Notes: generated by a model from the sequence alone, not told the origin. A stretch of DNA of 64,000 nucleotides from Diaphorobacter aerolatus (GCF_014489535.1 NZ_CP060783.1:1612001-1676000), one strand, 5' to 3'; numbered from the stretch's first letter, positions 1 through 9,204 are shown. Program-made: numbers and translations.

Positions 1-1448
1 TGCGGTGCGCGCTGCTGGGGCTCCATGCCAGGAATCACTTCAGGCTTGAAGCGTTGCTTGGTATAGGCCTCGATGTCGAACACACGACGGCGATCACGGA
101 ACTCTGCAAAGGTCACGGCCAGACCCTGACGGCCAGCGCGACCGGTACGGCCGATGCGGTGGGTGTAGTCCTCCGCCTTCATCGGCAAACCGAAGTTGAA
201 CACGTGCGTGATCGTGGGAACGTCGATGCCGCGTGCTGCCACATCGGTCGCCACCAGAATCTGCACCTGGCCGTTGCGCAGCGCCATCAATCGACGGTTG
301 CGCAGGCCCTGGCTCAGAGCGCCGTGCAGTGCCACGGCAGAGAAACCATCTTGCTGCAGATCGTTGGCGAGGCCATCGCATTCGATCTGCGTGCTCGCGA
401 ACACCACCGCCTGGTTGATCGACGTGTCGCGCAGCCAGTGGTCGAGCAGCTTGCGCTTGTGCTGGGCGTTGTCGGCCCAAAACAGCGTCTGCGTGATGTT
501 GGCGTGCTGCTCTTGTGGCGAGTCGATCTGGATCTTCTTCACCGAAGCGCCGTTGTCGTGCATCACGCGCATGGCGAGTTGCTGGATGCGCGGCGCGAAC
601 GTGGCGCTGAACATCATGGTCTGGCGGCGCTGGCTGGTCATCTGGTTGATTTCGGCGAGATCGTCCGAGAAGCCCAGGTCGAGCATGCGGTCGGCTTCGT
701 CAACCACGAGGAACTGCACCTGGTCGAGCTTGATCTGCATCGAGCGTTGCAGGTCGAGCAGCCGGCCCGGCGTGGCCACCACGAGGTTGGCGTTCTGCAG
801 CTTGGCGATCTGCAGCTGGTAAGGCATGCCGCCCACCACGTTGGCGATGCGCAGGCCCTTGCAATGACGCACCAGCTCGATGGCGTCATGCGCCACTTGC
901 TGGGCCAGTTCGCGCGTCGGGCACAGGATCAGGGCACCGGGAACGGCTGCCTTGAAATGACGCGGATTGGTCGGGTCCTTGCGGCGATTGCGCTTTGGAG
1001 CGGGTTCGCCCTTGGCTGCGGCTTCGGCGCACAGGCGCTCGTATTCCGCGCGTTCAAGCGCCACTTGCTCATCTTGCTGCTTGAGCAGCGTGTGCAGCAC
1101 GGGCAGCAGGAAGGCGGCGGTCTTGCCGCTGCCGGTCTGGCTGGAAACCATCAGGTCGATGAAACGATCGCTGTCGCCATCGGCTTCCATCGCGTAGGGA
1201 ATGGTCTGTTCCTGAACCGGCGTGGGCTTGGTGTAGCCAAGGTCCACCACGGCCTGCACCAGCTCGGGCGCAAGGCCCAGCTCGGCAAACAGGTTCGGGC
1301 CTTTTTCGACTTCAGGAGTCGTGGTAGAGACGTCGACGTTGTCGTCGGCGGATTCGTTTGTGGCTTCGGAAGCGAAAACAAAGTTTTCTTCAGGCAAAGC
1401 GGAGTCTGCAGGCGCGAAATCGCCCTGCGAATGCAAAGAGTCAGTCAT
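1..1448 (-). CDS. DEAD-box ATP-dependent RNA helicase (3' end outside window)
   Basis: RNA helicase of the RhlE/DbpA-like DEAD-box group, which unwinds RNA duplexes in ribosome assembly or RNA decay. The reverse-strand reading frame stays open from the ATG to the window edge (about 482 codons). It shows the Q-motif region (KPTPVQEQTIPYA), Walker A (SQTGSGKT), PTRELAQQ, TPGRLLDL, the DEAD box (VVDEADRMLDL), SAT (MFSATF) and the C-terminal HRIGRTGRAGRQG. A 30-odd residue charged insertion (AKGEPAPKRNRRKDP) lies between motifs I and Ia. The N-terminal ~45 residues are acidic and low complexity. The remaining C-terminus, usually basic in this group, is not in the window, so the exact paralogue cannot be named. 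Confidence 0.93.
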   Translation of the reverse strand, partial: MTDSLHSQGDFAPADSALPEENFVFASEATNESADDNVDVSTTTPEVEKGPNLFAELGLAPELVQAVVDLGYTKPTPVQEQTIPYAMEADGDSDRFIDLMVSSQTGSGKTAAFLLPVLHTLLKQQDEQVALERAEYERLCAEAAAKGEPAPKRNRRKDPTNPRHFKAAVPGALILCPTRELAQQVAHDAIELVRHCKGLRIANVVGGMPYQLQIAKLQNANLVVATPGRLLDLQRSMQIKLDQVQFLVVDEADRMLDLGFSDDLAEINQMTSQRRQTMMFSATFAPRIQQLAMRVMHDNGASVKKIQIDSPQEQHANITQTLFWADNAQHKRKLLDHWLRDTSINQAVVFASTQIECDGLANDLQQDGFSAVALHGALSQGLRNRRLMALRNGQVQILVATDVAARGIDVPTITHVFNFGLPMKAEDYTHRIGRTGRAGRQGLAVTFAEFRDRRRVFDIEAYTKQRFKPEVIPGMEPQQRAP

Positions 1449-1853
1449 GTATATATGCAGCCGCAGGCGTTACCTGCGGAGGCTTCATCAAACGGTTAAA
1501 AAAACATCAACCATTCAACAAATCCTGCGCCAGCGTGAATGCTGGGCTGGTGGGTGTTCTTCAGTGGCGAATCCGCTGTACGTCCATGCTGGACCGTTCA
1601 TCGCGTACGCCGTGAACCCGGAGTGAAGGGGAGATGTACAAAAGCGCATGAACGAAACTGTAAGCCCCAGTCTTCTTGATGACCGGTCAAGCGCTGAATT
1701 CATGCGAGTCTGCAATTATGGCATGCATCGGGTTTTCCCGCAAGTGACAACACACATACGGTGCGCACAAAGCATGAAACCGCCCTCCCCGCTACCTGCC
1801 ACAGCCACCTGCCTGTTGGCGCGTCGCAACAAGGCCAGCAGCGCGCCGAAAGT
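1449..1853. other. Intergenic region with no gene seen
   Basis: About 400 bases between the helicase start and the orn stop codon. Short open frames on both strands lack a ribosome-binding site and any recognisable protein. The segment next to the helicase start is A/T-richer than its surroundings, fitting a promoter for the helicase, but no clear -35/-10 pair was identified. Confidence 0.5.
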
Positions 1854-2432
1854 TCAGAGCGACAAAAACGTGGAACGGTAGTGCGCGAGTTCCTCGATGG
1901 ATTCCATCACATCGGCAAGCGCCGTGTGCTTTTGCGCCTTCTTGAACGAGCTGTAGGCCTCGGGCTTCCAGCGCTTGGCCAATTCCTTCAAGGTGCTCAC
2001 GTCGAGGTTGCGGTAGTGGAAATACGCCTCGAGCCGGGGCATGTACTTCACGAGGAAACGCCGATCCTGTCCGATGGTGTTACCGCACATCGGCGTGGAG
2101 GTCTTGGGCACATATTGCTTGATGAATTCGAGCAGTTGCTCCTCGGCCTGCTCCTCGGTCAGCGTCGAGGCCTTGACCTTGTCGATCAGTCCGCTGCGGC
2201 CATGCGTGCCCTTGTTCCAGGCATCCATGCCGTCAAGCAATTCATCCGGCTGGTGAATCACCAGCACCGGGCCTTCGATGCGCGGCTCGAGGTTCGGGCC
2301 GGTGACGATGACCGCGATCTCCAGAAGGCGGTCGGTTTCGGGGTTCAGGCCGGTCATTTCGCAATCGAGCCAGACCAGATTCTGGTCGTTCTTCTTGAGC
2401 TCGGGAACAGTCGGGGTAACGGTTTCAGACAT
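1854..2432 (-). CDS. orn: Oligoribonuclease Orn
   Basis: 3'-5' exoribonuclease of the DEDDh family that degrades 2-5 nt RNA oligomers, including pGpG, to mononucleotides in the cytoplasm. The 192-residue protein has the ExoI D-x-E motif ([10 protein letters not shown]), the ExoII region ([13 protein letters not shown]) and the ExoIII H/D motif (QKHTALADV), so all metal-binding residues are present. Length is normal for the family, with a short extra N-terminal tail ([16 protein letters not shown]). It is divergently placed from the M48 protease gene, as in many Burkholderiales. Confidence 0.96.
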   Translation of the reverse strand: MSETVTPTVPELKKNDQNLVWLDCEMTGLNPETDRLLEIAVIVTGPNLEPRIEGPVLVIHQPDELLDGMDAWNKGTHGRSGLIDKVKASTLTEEQAEEQLLEFIKQYVPKTSTPMCGNTIGQDRRFLVKYMPRLEAYFHYRNLDVSTLKELAKRWKPEAYSSFKKAQKHTALADVMESIEELAHYRSTFLSL

Positions 2433-2499
2433 GCGGGGGATTGTCGCCGATCACCTACACTTGCGCTGTCCACCTTCTGAAATTTCCGCCCTGCCCAAC

Positions 2500-3795
2500 G
2501 TGTCCCCTTCTCTGCTCTGGACCTCGCTGTTCGCCTTTTTCCTGCTCGCCGGTCTCGCGCTGCGCCTGTGGCTTGCCTCGCGCCAGATGCGCCATGTGGC
2601 GCGGCATCGCGATCAGGTGCCGACCGATTTCGCGGGGAGCATTGCGCTTGCGGCACACCAGCGCGCTGCCGACTACACCATCGCCAAGGGCCGCTTCGGC
2701 CTGATCGAAATGGCGCTCGGCGCGGCCGTGGTGCTGGGCTGGACCTTGCTCGGCGGGCTGGACGCACTCAACCAGTGGTTGATCACGATGATGGGTGGCG
2801 GCCTGTGGCAGCAGTTGGCCCTGCTTGCCTGTTTTGTGCTGATCAGCGGCGCGATCGATCTGCCGGTCTCGTACTACCAGACCTTCGTGATCGAGCAGCG
2901 CTTTGGTTTCAATCAGACGACTGTCAAGCTGTGGCTCAGCGATCTGCTGAAGTCCGCACTGCTGGGCGCCGTGATCGGCCTGCCGCTGGCCGCGCTGATC
3001 CTGTGGCTCATGGGCGCCGCCGGAAGCTACTGGTGGCTCTGGGCCTGGGCGGTCTGGATGGCGTTCAACCTGCTGCTGATGGTGGTCTATCCGCTGTTCA
3101 TCGCGCCGATCTTCAACAAGTTCAAGCCGCTCGATGACGTGTCGCTCAATGCCCGCGTCACCGCGCTGATGCAGCGCTGCGGCTTCACATCCAAGGGTCT
3201 GTTCGTGATGGACGGCAGCCGCCGCAGCGCGCATGCCAACGCGTATTTCACGGGCTTTGGCGCGGGCAAGCGCGTGGTCTTCTACGACACGCTGCTCAAG
3301 CAACTCACGACGGAAGAAGTCGAAGCGGTGCTGGCGCATGAGCTGGGCCACTTCAAGCACAGGCACATCACGCGCCGCATCGTCGGCATGTTCGCGATGA
3401 GCCTCGCGGGACTCGCCCTGCTGGGCTGGATTTCGACCAAGGGCTGGTTCTACACCGGGCTCGGCGTGATGCCCAATTTCAATCTGCCGGGCGTGGATGG
3501 CTCCGCGCCGAACGACGCGCTCGCGCTGCTGCTTTTCATGCTGGCCGTGCCGGTGTTCACGGTGTTCCTGTCGCCACTTTTTGCACAGCTCTCGCGCAAG
3601 CACGAATTCGAGGCCGATGCCTATGCCGTGGCGCAGACGCGCGGCGCCGATCTCGCCTCCGCGCTGCTCAAACTGCATGAGGACAACGCCTCCACACTGA
3701 CGCCCGATCCGGTCTACGTGAAGTTCTACTATTCCCATCCGCCCGCCACCGAACGGCTGGCACGCATTCCCCACGCCTCTGGAGTCGCGGCATGA
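2500..3795 (+). CDS. M48 family zinc metalloprotease (Ste24/CAAX protease 1-like)
   Basis: Membrane zinc endopeptidase of the Ste24 type. About 431 residues with several hydrophobic segments, the zinc motif HELGH and the third ligand region KHEFEADAYA, as in CAAX-prenyl protease homologues. The SYYQTFVIEQRFGFN segment is also characteristic of the family. The GTG start was chosen because it sits just before the first transmembrane segment; an upstream ATG would put the start inside the orn start region, and no strong Shine-Dalgarno marks either. The stop overlaps the next start (ATGA), so it forms an operon with phhB and rsgA. The substrate in bacteria is unknown; quality control of membrane proteins is an inference. 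Confidence 0.88.
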   Translation: MSPSLLWTSLFAFFLLAGLALRLWLASRQMRHVARHRDQVPTDFAGSIALAAHQRAADYTIAKGRFGLIEMALGAAVVLGWTLLGGLDALNQWLITMMGGGLWQQLALLACFVLISGAIDLPVSYYQTFVIEQRFGFNQTTVKLWLSDLLKSALLGAVIGLPLAALILWLMGAAGSYWWLWAWAVWMAFNLLLMVVYPLFIAPIFNKFKPLDDVSLNARVTALMQRCGFTSKGLFVMDGSRRSAHANAYFTGFGAGKRVVFYDTLLKQLTTEEVEAVLAHELGHFKHRHITRRIVGMFAMSLAGLALLGWISTKGWFYTGLGVMPNFNLPGVDGSAPNDALALLLFMLAVPVFTVFLSPLFAQLSRKHEFEADAYAVAQTRGADLASALLKLHEDNASTLTPDPVYVKFYYSHPPATERLARIPHASGVAA

Positions 3796-4133
3796 CCTCT
3801 GCATTGAAAATCAAGGACTGGTCTCAGGAAAAGCGCCGCGCACTGAGCGCCGTCGAGCTCGTCACCAAGCTGGTCGACCTGCCGGGCTGGCGTCTCGATG
3901 GCGACGGCGAAAACGTCGCCATCGAGAAGACGTTCGAGTTCGCCAACTATTTCGAAACCATGGCCTTCGTGAACGCGGTCGCCCTGATTGCGCACCAGCA
4001 GGATCACCACCCCGACATGTCGGTGCACTACAACCGCTGTGTGGTGCGCTGGAACACGCACGATGTCGGTGGTGTTTCCACCACCGATCTCGACTGCGCG
4101 GCGCGCGTCGATGCGCTGCTCGCCCAGCCATGA
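3792..4133 (+). CDS. phhB: 4a-hydroxytetrahydrobiopterin dehydratase (PhhB/PCD)
   Basis: Pterin-4a-carbinolamine dehydratase, which recycles the oxidised pterin cofactor of aromatic amino acid hydroxylases. The 113-residue protein has the family motif with the catalytic histidines (IAHQQDHHPDMSVHYN) and the downstream VRWNTHDVGGVSTTD. No phenylalanine hydroxylase gene is in the window. Translational coupling to both neighbours through ATGA overlaps indicates one transcript with the M48 protease and rsgA; that pairing looks like shared housekeeping rather than a pathway. Confidence 0.93.
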   Translation: MTSALKIKDWSQEKRRALSAVELVTKLVDLPGWRLDGDGENVAIEKTFEFANYFETMAFVNAVALIAHQQDHHPDMSVHYNRCVVRWNTHDVGGVSTTDLDCAARVDALLAQP

Positions 4134-5101
4134 GCACTCGCTCGGAACTGAACCAGGGCCTGGTGGTCGGCAGCCACGGTCGGCATTGCGTGGTGGAAAC
4201 GCCCGATGGCGAGCGTCGCATCTGCCATCCGCGCGGCAAGAAGAGCCAGGCCGTCGTCGGTGACCACGTGCTGTGGCTGCCTGCCCTGCCCGGCCAGGGT
4301 GACGAGGGCACGATAGAGAAGGTGCAGACGCGCCGCAACCTGTTCTATCGCCAGGACGAGATCCGCACCAAGTCGTTTGCCGCGAACCTCGATCAGGTGC
4401 TGATCCTGCTCGCGGCCGAGCCGGTGTTTTCCGAGAGCCAACTGGTGCGCGCGCTGATCGCCGCCGAGGCAGAACACATCAAGCCCATCATTGCGCTCAA
4501 CAAGAGCGATCTGGTCGAGCCCTTTGCGCGCGCCTGGGAGCGGCTCTGGCCGTATCGGCACATGGGCGGCGAGAGCAACACCGAGCACCACTATCGCGTG
4601 CTGCCGATGTCGCTCACCGAATCCGGCAGCGTCGATCATCAGGCGCTGATGCCGATACTCGCGGGCAAGACCACGCTGGTGCTGGGCCCCTCGGGCGTCG
4701 GCAAGAGCACGCTGGTGAATCTGCTGGTGCCCGGCGCCTACGCGCAGACCGGCGAAATCTCCCAGGCACTGAATTCGGGCAAGCACACGACCACGACCAC
4801 CACGCTCTACTGGATCGACAAGGAGCGCACGACGGCGCTGATCGATTCACCGGGCTTTCAGGAATTCGGCCTGCGCCACCTCGCTCCGACCGACCTCGCG
4901 CGCTGCATGCCCGACATCGCGGCGCACGCGGGCAACTGCAGGTTCTACAACTGCACCCATCTGCACGAGCCCGGTTGCGGCGTGCGCGAACGCGTGCTCG
5001 ATGCCGGGGAAGACCAGAAGCAGGCCGATGCGATCAGCGCCAACCGCTATCGCATCTATGGAGAACTCTTCGAGGAATTGAGCGCGCCCCCCAAATACTG
5101 A
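4130..5101 (+). CDS. rsgA: Ribosome small subunit-dependent GTPase RsgA
   Basis: Circularly permuted GTPase that acts late in 30S maturation. The 323-residue protein has an N-terminal OB-fold, then G4 (ALNKSDL) before G1 (GPSGVGKSTLVN) and G3 (DSPGFQEFG), the permuted order typical of RsgA/YjeQ. The C-terminal zinc-binding segment carries the Cys/His pattern in CRFYNCTHLHEPGCGV. It starts by ATGA overlap with phhB. Length and motifs are complete, and no frameshift is seen. Confidence 0.96.
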   Translation: MSTRSELNQGLVVGSHGRHCVVETPDGERRICHPRGKKSQAVVGDHVLWLPALPGQGDEGTIEKVQTRRNLFYRQDEIRTKSFAANLDQVLILLAAEPVFSESQLVRALIAAEAEHIKPIIALNKSDLVEPFARAWERLWPYRHMGGESNTEHHYRVLPMSLTESGSVDHQALMPILAGKTTLVLGPSGVGKSTLVNLLVPGAYAQTGEISQALNSGKHTTTTTTLYWIDKERTTALIDSPGFQEFGLRHLAPTDLARCMPDIAAHAGNCRFYNCTHLHEPGCGVRERVLDAGEDQKQADAISANRYRIYGELFEELSAPPKY

Positions 5102-5139
5102 GGTGCGGCCATCCGCCCGGAAACGGGTGGCGCCAGCGC

Positions 5140-6132
5140 TCAGCCCAGCAAACGCGCAAACGACAGCAGCGCCAGCAGCAGCATCCAGACGACCACCGAG
5201 CGCCAGACCAGTCCGACCACGCTGCGCAGATGCGCCACCTCGGGCTCGCGGCCCGGCGTGCTCGCGCTGTCGCCGAGATGGGGGTCGGTCTCCCAGCCTT
5301 GCGTGGTCGCTCCCATTTCCGACTTCAGGCGCAACGCCTCACCGCCAAGGCGCACGTTGATGGCACCGGCGGTGGCGGCAAGAATCACGCCGTCGTTGTC
5401 GTTGGGAAAGCGCTGGGCGTGAAAGCGCCAGCCGTCGATGGCTTCCTCAAAGCTGCCGACCACGGCAAAGCTCAGCGCGGTCAGGCGCGCTGGCAGCCAG
5501 TCGATGACCATCCACGCTTTGGCGGCCACGTCCTGAAGCGGTGCGCTTGCGGGGTGCGCGACCAGCGTGCGGCTGCGGGGAGACCAATAGCGCGCGACGA
5601 ACTCCGCCATACGGTAGAGCACGGCGCCAGTCGGCCCGAGCCCCAGGGCCGCGAGCACGGAGTACCAGGCCAGCACGCCAAACACATGGCGGTGCGCGGC
5701 GATCACGCAATACTCGATGACATGGCGCACGACTTCGCTGCGCGGCAGTTCGCCCACTTCGAGCTGTTTCCATTCGGCCAGGCGGGCGCGCGCACGGTCC
5801 GCATCGCCTTCTTCGAGCGCATCGCGAATGCCCGTGAAGTGGTAGCTGAATTGACGGAAGCCGAGCGTGAAATACAGCACCGCCACGTTCCACAGCAAGG
5901 CGAACGGCCAGCCGAGCCAGTGCACCAGCGCCCAATGCACGCCGAGCGCAACCGCAGACGGCACCAGCACGGCAACACCCCAGGCCACCCAGGCGTGCAC
6001 CACGGTTCCAGTATCGAAATTGCGACCGACGGAAAGTGCCCAGGCGCGCGGTCCCGCGTGAATCGGATCACTGCGCGACAGCGGCCTTGCCTGCTCGATG
6101 AGCAATGCAAACAGGATGGCGAAAAAACTCAT
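5140..6132 (-). CDS. CobD/CbiB family membrane protein
   Basis: Polytopic inner-membrane protein of about 330 residues related to CobD/CbiB (adenosylcobinamide-phosphate synthase) and AmpE. It begins with the typical MSFFAILFALLIEQ hydrophobic segment, and the GFRQFSYHFTGIRDALEEGD region resembles the CbiB core; a C-terminal transmembrane helix ends the protein. No other cobalamin genes are nearby, and stand-alone copies of this kind are common in Comamonadaceae, so a role in cobamide synthesis is not assured. The start is placed at the ATG just before the first membrane segment; alternative ATGs lie 9-75 bases upstream. Confidence 0.75.
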   Translation of the reverse strand: MSFFAILFALLIEQARPLSRSDPIHAGPRAWALSVGRNFDTGTVVHAWVAWGVAVLVPSAVALGVHWALVHWLGWPFALLWNVAVLYFTLGFRQFSYHFTGIRDALEEGDADRARARLAEWKQLEVGELPRSEVVRHVIEYCVIAAHRHVFGVLAWYSVLAALGLGPTGAVLYRMAEFVARYWSPRSRTLVAHPASAPLQDVAAKAWMVIDWLPARLTALSFAVVGSFEEAIDGWRFHAQRFPNDNDGVILAATAGAINVRLGGEALRLKSEMGATTQGWETDPHLGDSASTPGREPEVAHLRSVVGLVWRSVVVWMLLLALLSFARLLG

Positions 6133-6216
6133 GCCCGTCATCATACTGGCGCAGGTAGCCGCAGAGGCTTTCAGCGGCATGCGCAGAAAAAAATTCCGCG
6201 CGCGCAAGCCTTGTCA

Positions 6217-6954
6217 TCACGAGATCATGAAACGATAGAAATTGCGCAGAATGCCTGCGGTCGCGCCCCAGATGTGGCGCTGCCTGTCGCCATCCTGGAA
6301 TGGCATCGCCCACCAATCACGGCGCAGCCCCTCCCATTCGAGATGGCGGCGTTGATGGTGGTTCGGATCGAGCAGAAAGCGAAGCGGCACTTCGAACACG
6401 TCCGCCACCTCGTCCGCGTTGGGCCGCAACTCGAACCCGGGATGCACGAGCGCGACCACGGGAGTGATGTTGAACGCGGTCACCGTCATGTAGTTGTTGA
6501 GCTGACCCAATACCTCGATGAACCGCGCGTCGATGCCGACTTCTTCGCGCGTCTCGCGCAGCGCGGTGCCGCTCGGACCACCATCGCCCGGATCGGCACG
6601 GCCGCCGGGAAACGCGATCTGACCGGAGTGATTGGTGAGCTTGACCGTGCGCTCGGTTAGCAGCATCGTGAGTTCATCGCGCATCACAATGGGCAGGAGC
6701 ACCGAGGCATCGGCGGGCTCACGATTCAGGCCAGGCGCGCGATCACGCAGCACGTCGGGCGTCCAGGGCGGCGGATGGGCAAAGCGCTGGCGCAATGCGT
6801 CGGGCGTCATTGCGCTGTCGGGCACGGCCGGCAAATGCGAGTCCACACCGTCCAGCGGGGCAAGGCGTGGATCGAAGTTCGGCACCGTCGCAAGCGAAAG
6901 CACTGCGGGAACGGCGGTGGGGGGAGAGGCAGTCACAAACTCAATATCCAGCAA
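6217..6954 (-). CDS. NUDIX hydrolase (CoA pyrophosphatase type)
   Basis: A 245-residue NUDIX hydrolase similar to NudL/YeaB CoA pyrophosphatases, which split CoA and acyl-CoAs into phosphopantetheine and 3',5'-ADP. The NUDIX box is visible (GGRADPGDGG followed by RETREEVGI). Its first acidic position is Asp instead of Glu; the REx2EE metal ligands are intact. The preceding LTNHSGQIAFPGG matches the CoA-type signature. It lies downstream of rplS but is separated from it by a strong hairpin terminator, so it is probably transcribed separately. Confidence 0.87.
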   Translation of the reverse strand: MLDIEFVTASPPTAVPAVLSLATVPNFDPRLAPLDGVDSHLPAVPDSAMTPDALRQRFAHPPPWTPDVLRDRAPGLNREPADASVLLPIVMRDELTMLLTERTVKLTNHSGQIAFPGGRADPGDGGPSGTALRETREEVGIDARFIEVLGQLNNYMTVTAFNITPVVALVHPGFELRPNADEVADVFEVPLRFLLDPNHHQRRHLEWEGLRRDWWAMPFQDGDRQRHIWGATAGILRNFYRFMIS

Positions 6955-6990
6955 CGATCAGGCATAGCCAGCGCCGCAAACAGGCACAAA

Positions 6991-7028
6991 AAAAGCCGCT
7001 ACAGGCTGAATGCACTGTAGCGGCTTTT
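6991..7028 (-). terminator. Bidirectional-looking Rho-independent terminator after rplS
   Basis: Perfect 14-bp inverted repeat (AAAAGCCGCTACAG and its complement) around a 10-base loop, with T-runs on both sides. It ends the leftward rpsP-rimM-trmD-rplS operon. Confidence 0.9.
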
Positions 7029-7055
7029 CGCGAGACTCGCAGAAGCGGCGTTGAT

Positions 7056-7435
7056 TTACGCTGCTTCGACAACCGTCTTGCGGGCAGGCAGCTTTTCCTT
7101 GATACGCGCCGACTTGCCGCTGCGCTCGCGCAGGTAGTACAGCTTGGCACGACGCACGTCACCACGGCGCTTCACTTCGATACCGGCGATCAGGGGGAGT
7201 AAGTCTGGAACGTACGCTCCACACCTTCGCCGCTCGAGATCTTGCGCACTGTGAAGCCGCTGTTCAGGCCGCGATTGCGCTTGGCGATCACAACGCCTTC
7301 GTATGCCTGCACACGCTTGCGTGTACCTTCCACCACGTTCACGCTCACGATGACGGTGTCACCAGGCGCGAAAGCGGGGATGGTCTTGTTCAAGCGAGCG
7401 ATTTCTTCCTGCTCGAGAGTCTGAATCAGATTCAT
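7056..7435 (-). CDS. rplS: 50S ribosomal protein L19 (frame broken by one lost base)
   Basis: L19 lies at the interface of the two ribosomal subunits. The N-terminal part ([18 protein letters not shown]) and middle ([17 protein letters not shown]) match L19, but the frame hits a stop after TYSP. The next frame continues as [20 protein letters not shown] to RKTVVEAA and a stop. Adding one C to the run of five C's (coding strand) at this point gives a normal 126-residue protein. Because L19 is required for normal growth, a sequencing error is far more likely than a pseudogene. It is last in the operon, followed by a strong terminator. Confidence 0.93.
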
Positions 7436-7581
7436 GATTTCTTCCAAACGATCATTGTCCGCGCCAAAATTGGCTTGATGCCCGGATTGGCATCTTGTGG
7501 CTCAAAGCGGGTGTGCAAAGCAAGGTTTGCGCACCTTTCAGGCTTGAAGAGCGGCCGGCCAGAGGATCGAAAAGCCTTTGA

Positions 7582-8349
7582 TTATAACAACTTGGGCAAT
7601 TTCGCCAAGAGCATTTCATCCGCCTGGGTCAGCGCGCCATGGCGGCGGGCCGCTTCGAGCAGTTCCGGGCGGTGCTGCGCGGTCAGCGCAAGCCGCTGAT
7701 CGCGACGCCAGCGCTCGATCTGCGCGTGGTGGCCCGACAGCAGCGCCGCAGGTACGCGCTCGCCTTGCCACTCCTCGGGCCGCGTGTAGTGCGGATTGTC
7801 CAGAAGCCCGTCGAGCGCCGGGTTGAAGCTGTCGAGCTGATGGCTTCCATCGTCGTGTAGCACGCCGGGTTGCAGGCGCGCAACAGCGTCGATCAGCGCC
7901 ATTGCAGGGATCTCGCCGCCCGAGAGCACGAAGTCGCCGAGGCTGATCTGCACGTCCACGAACCTGTCGATGAAGCGCTGGTCCACGCCCTCGTAACGGC
8001 CACACAGCAGCACCGCACCCGCGCTGGCCGACCATTGCTCGACGGCTGAATGCGTGAGCGCCTGCCCGATGGGTGAAAACAACACCAGCGGCACCTGCGC
8101 GTCGGAATTCTCGGCGCGATCCTGGCGAATCGCCCCGAGGCAGCGCGACAGCGGCTCGGCCATCATCACCATGCCGGGCCCACCGCCGAACGGGCGATCA
8201 TCGACGCGCCGGTAATTGCCCTCGGCATGGTCGCGCGGATTCCACAGCCGCACCTCGACGAGCCCGCTCTGATAGGCACGCCGGGTCACACCGCTTTCGA
8301 GAAACGCTGCAAACAACTCGGGAAACAGCGTGATGATGTCAAAGCGCAT
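7582..8349 (-). CDS. trmD: tRNA (guanine-37-N1)-methyltransferase TrmD
   Basis: Uses S-adenosylmethionine to methylate G37 of tRNAs that read CNN codons, preventing +1 frameshifts. The 255-residue protein starts MRFDIITLFPELF and holds the trefoil-knot SAM site (LCGRYEGVDQRFID, followed by SLGDFVLSGGE), typical of SPOUT-family TrmD. It sits between rimM and rplS in the conserved rpsP-rimM-trmD-rplS order, 31 bases after rimM. Confidence 0.97.
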   Translation of the reverse strand: MRFDIITLFPELFAAFLESGVTRRAYQSGLVEVRLWNPRDHAEGNYRRVDDRPFGGGPGMVMMAEPLSRCLGAIRQDRAENSDAQVPLVLFSPIGQALTHSAVEQWSASAGAVLLCGRYEGVDQRFIDRFVDVQISLGDFVLSGGEIPAMALIDAVARLQPGVLHDDGSHQLDSFNPALDGLLDNPHYTRPEEWQGERVPAALLSGHHAQIERWRRDQRLALTAQHRPELLEAARRHGALTQADEMLLAKLPKLL

Positions 8350-8380
8350 GATGGGATGGGAACGAGATGCCCTGAAGCGA

Positions 8381-8956
8381 TCAATAGTCCGGCTGCCAAT
8401 CGACAGTGATCAAACGTGCCTCTGTATCGACCTTGTCCACGAATGCCGCGACAAACGGAATCATGCGCTCGAGCGCCTTGCCGTCCACCTCCTGCGACAG
8501 CACCAGCGTCGTCTGCGGACCGGTGGCCATGAGATCCTTCACGGTGCCCAGGCTCACGCCCTCGCGGTTCACCACCTCAAGGCCGATCAGGTCAACCCAG
8601 TAATACTCGTCCTCGGCGGCCTTCGGAAAATCGGCACGCGAAATGAAAATCCGCGCGCCGCGCAAAGCCTCGGCGCCATTGCGATCCGGAATCTCCCCGG
8701 CCGTCGCGACAACCGAATCCGAATGCACGCGCGCCTGCTTCACCGAAAGCAGCACCGTTCCCGAAAAAAAGCTCTTCGCGCCCTTCTCGGATGGCAACAA
8801 ATACCAGTTCCCACCCCGCAACAGCGCCTCGGGATCGGCGCTGTAGGGCACGATCTTGAACCAGCCCTTGACGCCCCAAGCCTCGCCAATGCGCCCCACT
8901 TCGATGGCATCGGACGGAAGAACAGCGGACTGCAAAACGGGAAGTTCGGCGGGCAT
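8381..8956 (-). CDS. rimM: 16S rRNA processing protein RimM
   Basis: Assembly factor for the 30S head that binds ribosomal protein S19. About 191 residues, with the N-terminal RimM motif (VGRIGEAWGVKGWFKI) and the C-terminal PRC-barrel (YYWVDLIGLEVVN and the terminal DWQPDY). The ATG at MPAELPVL was chosen because the protein aligns with other RimM from there; the long upstream frame extension runs into the hairpin element and is not protein-like. Downstream it is followed closely by trmD. Confidence 0.95.
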   Translation of the reverse strand: MPAELPVLQSAVLPSDAIEVGRIGEAWGVKGWFKIVPYSADPEALLRGGNWYLLPSEKGAKSFFSGTVLLSVKQARVHSDSVVATAGEIPDRNGAEALRGARIFISRADFPKAAEDEYYWVDLIGLEVVNREGVSLGTVKDLMATGPQTTLVLSQEVDGKALERMIPFVAAFVDKVDTEARLITVDWQPDY

Positions 8957-9060
8957 AAGGAAAAATAAAGTCAGAGATGGAAAACAAGGCCAGCAAAGCC
9001 TCTGAGGCCGGAGTGGGCAATCAAAACCATGGTGTACGCCAACCCCACAGCCACAACGGA

Positions 9061-9149
9061 AATACAACCCCTCAGGCGGCTAGGCGTCGAAGCCGCAGAC
9101 AGTACATGTGTACGGCAAGGCTTCGCAACAACGCATGAGGGGTTGTATT
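9061..9149. repeat. 89-base nested inverted-repeat element between rpsP and rimM
   Basis: Outer arms AATACAACCCCTCA and TGAGGGGTTGTATT are perfect 14-bp complements. Inside are GAAGCC/GGCTTC arms and a central GTACA-TG-TGTAC hairpin. It lies after the rpsP terminator and before rimM. No protein is encoded. It could be an mRNA processing or stabilising hairpin, or a small non-autonomous palindromic repeat. Confidence 0.75.
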
Positions 9150-9204
9150 GCCGCCCCAAACCAGCCCACCATCGAAACCAAAGGCTTCGTTAAAAAAGAA
9201 CAAT

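Noticed and set aside
54-1499. A 481-codon plus-strand open frame antisense to the DEAD-box helicase
   Set aside because: The minus strand encodes an unbroken helicase with all motifs; the plus-strand product is His/Arg/Gly-rich and typical of a shadow frame in high-G+C DNA.
4975-6660. A 561-codon plus-strand open frame
   Set aside because: It overlaps the end of rsgA and lies antisense to the CobD-like and NUDIX genes; no domain can be recognised.
9061-9149. The palindromic element upstream of rimM as a T-box or known riboswitch
   Set aside because: No conserved aptamer or T-box sequence was recognised; only nested inverted repeats are visible.
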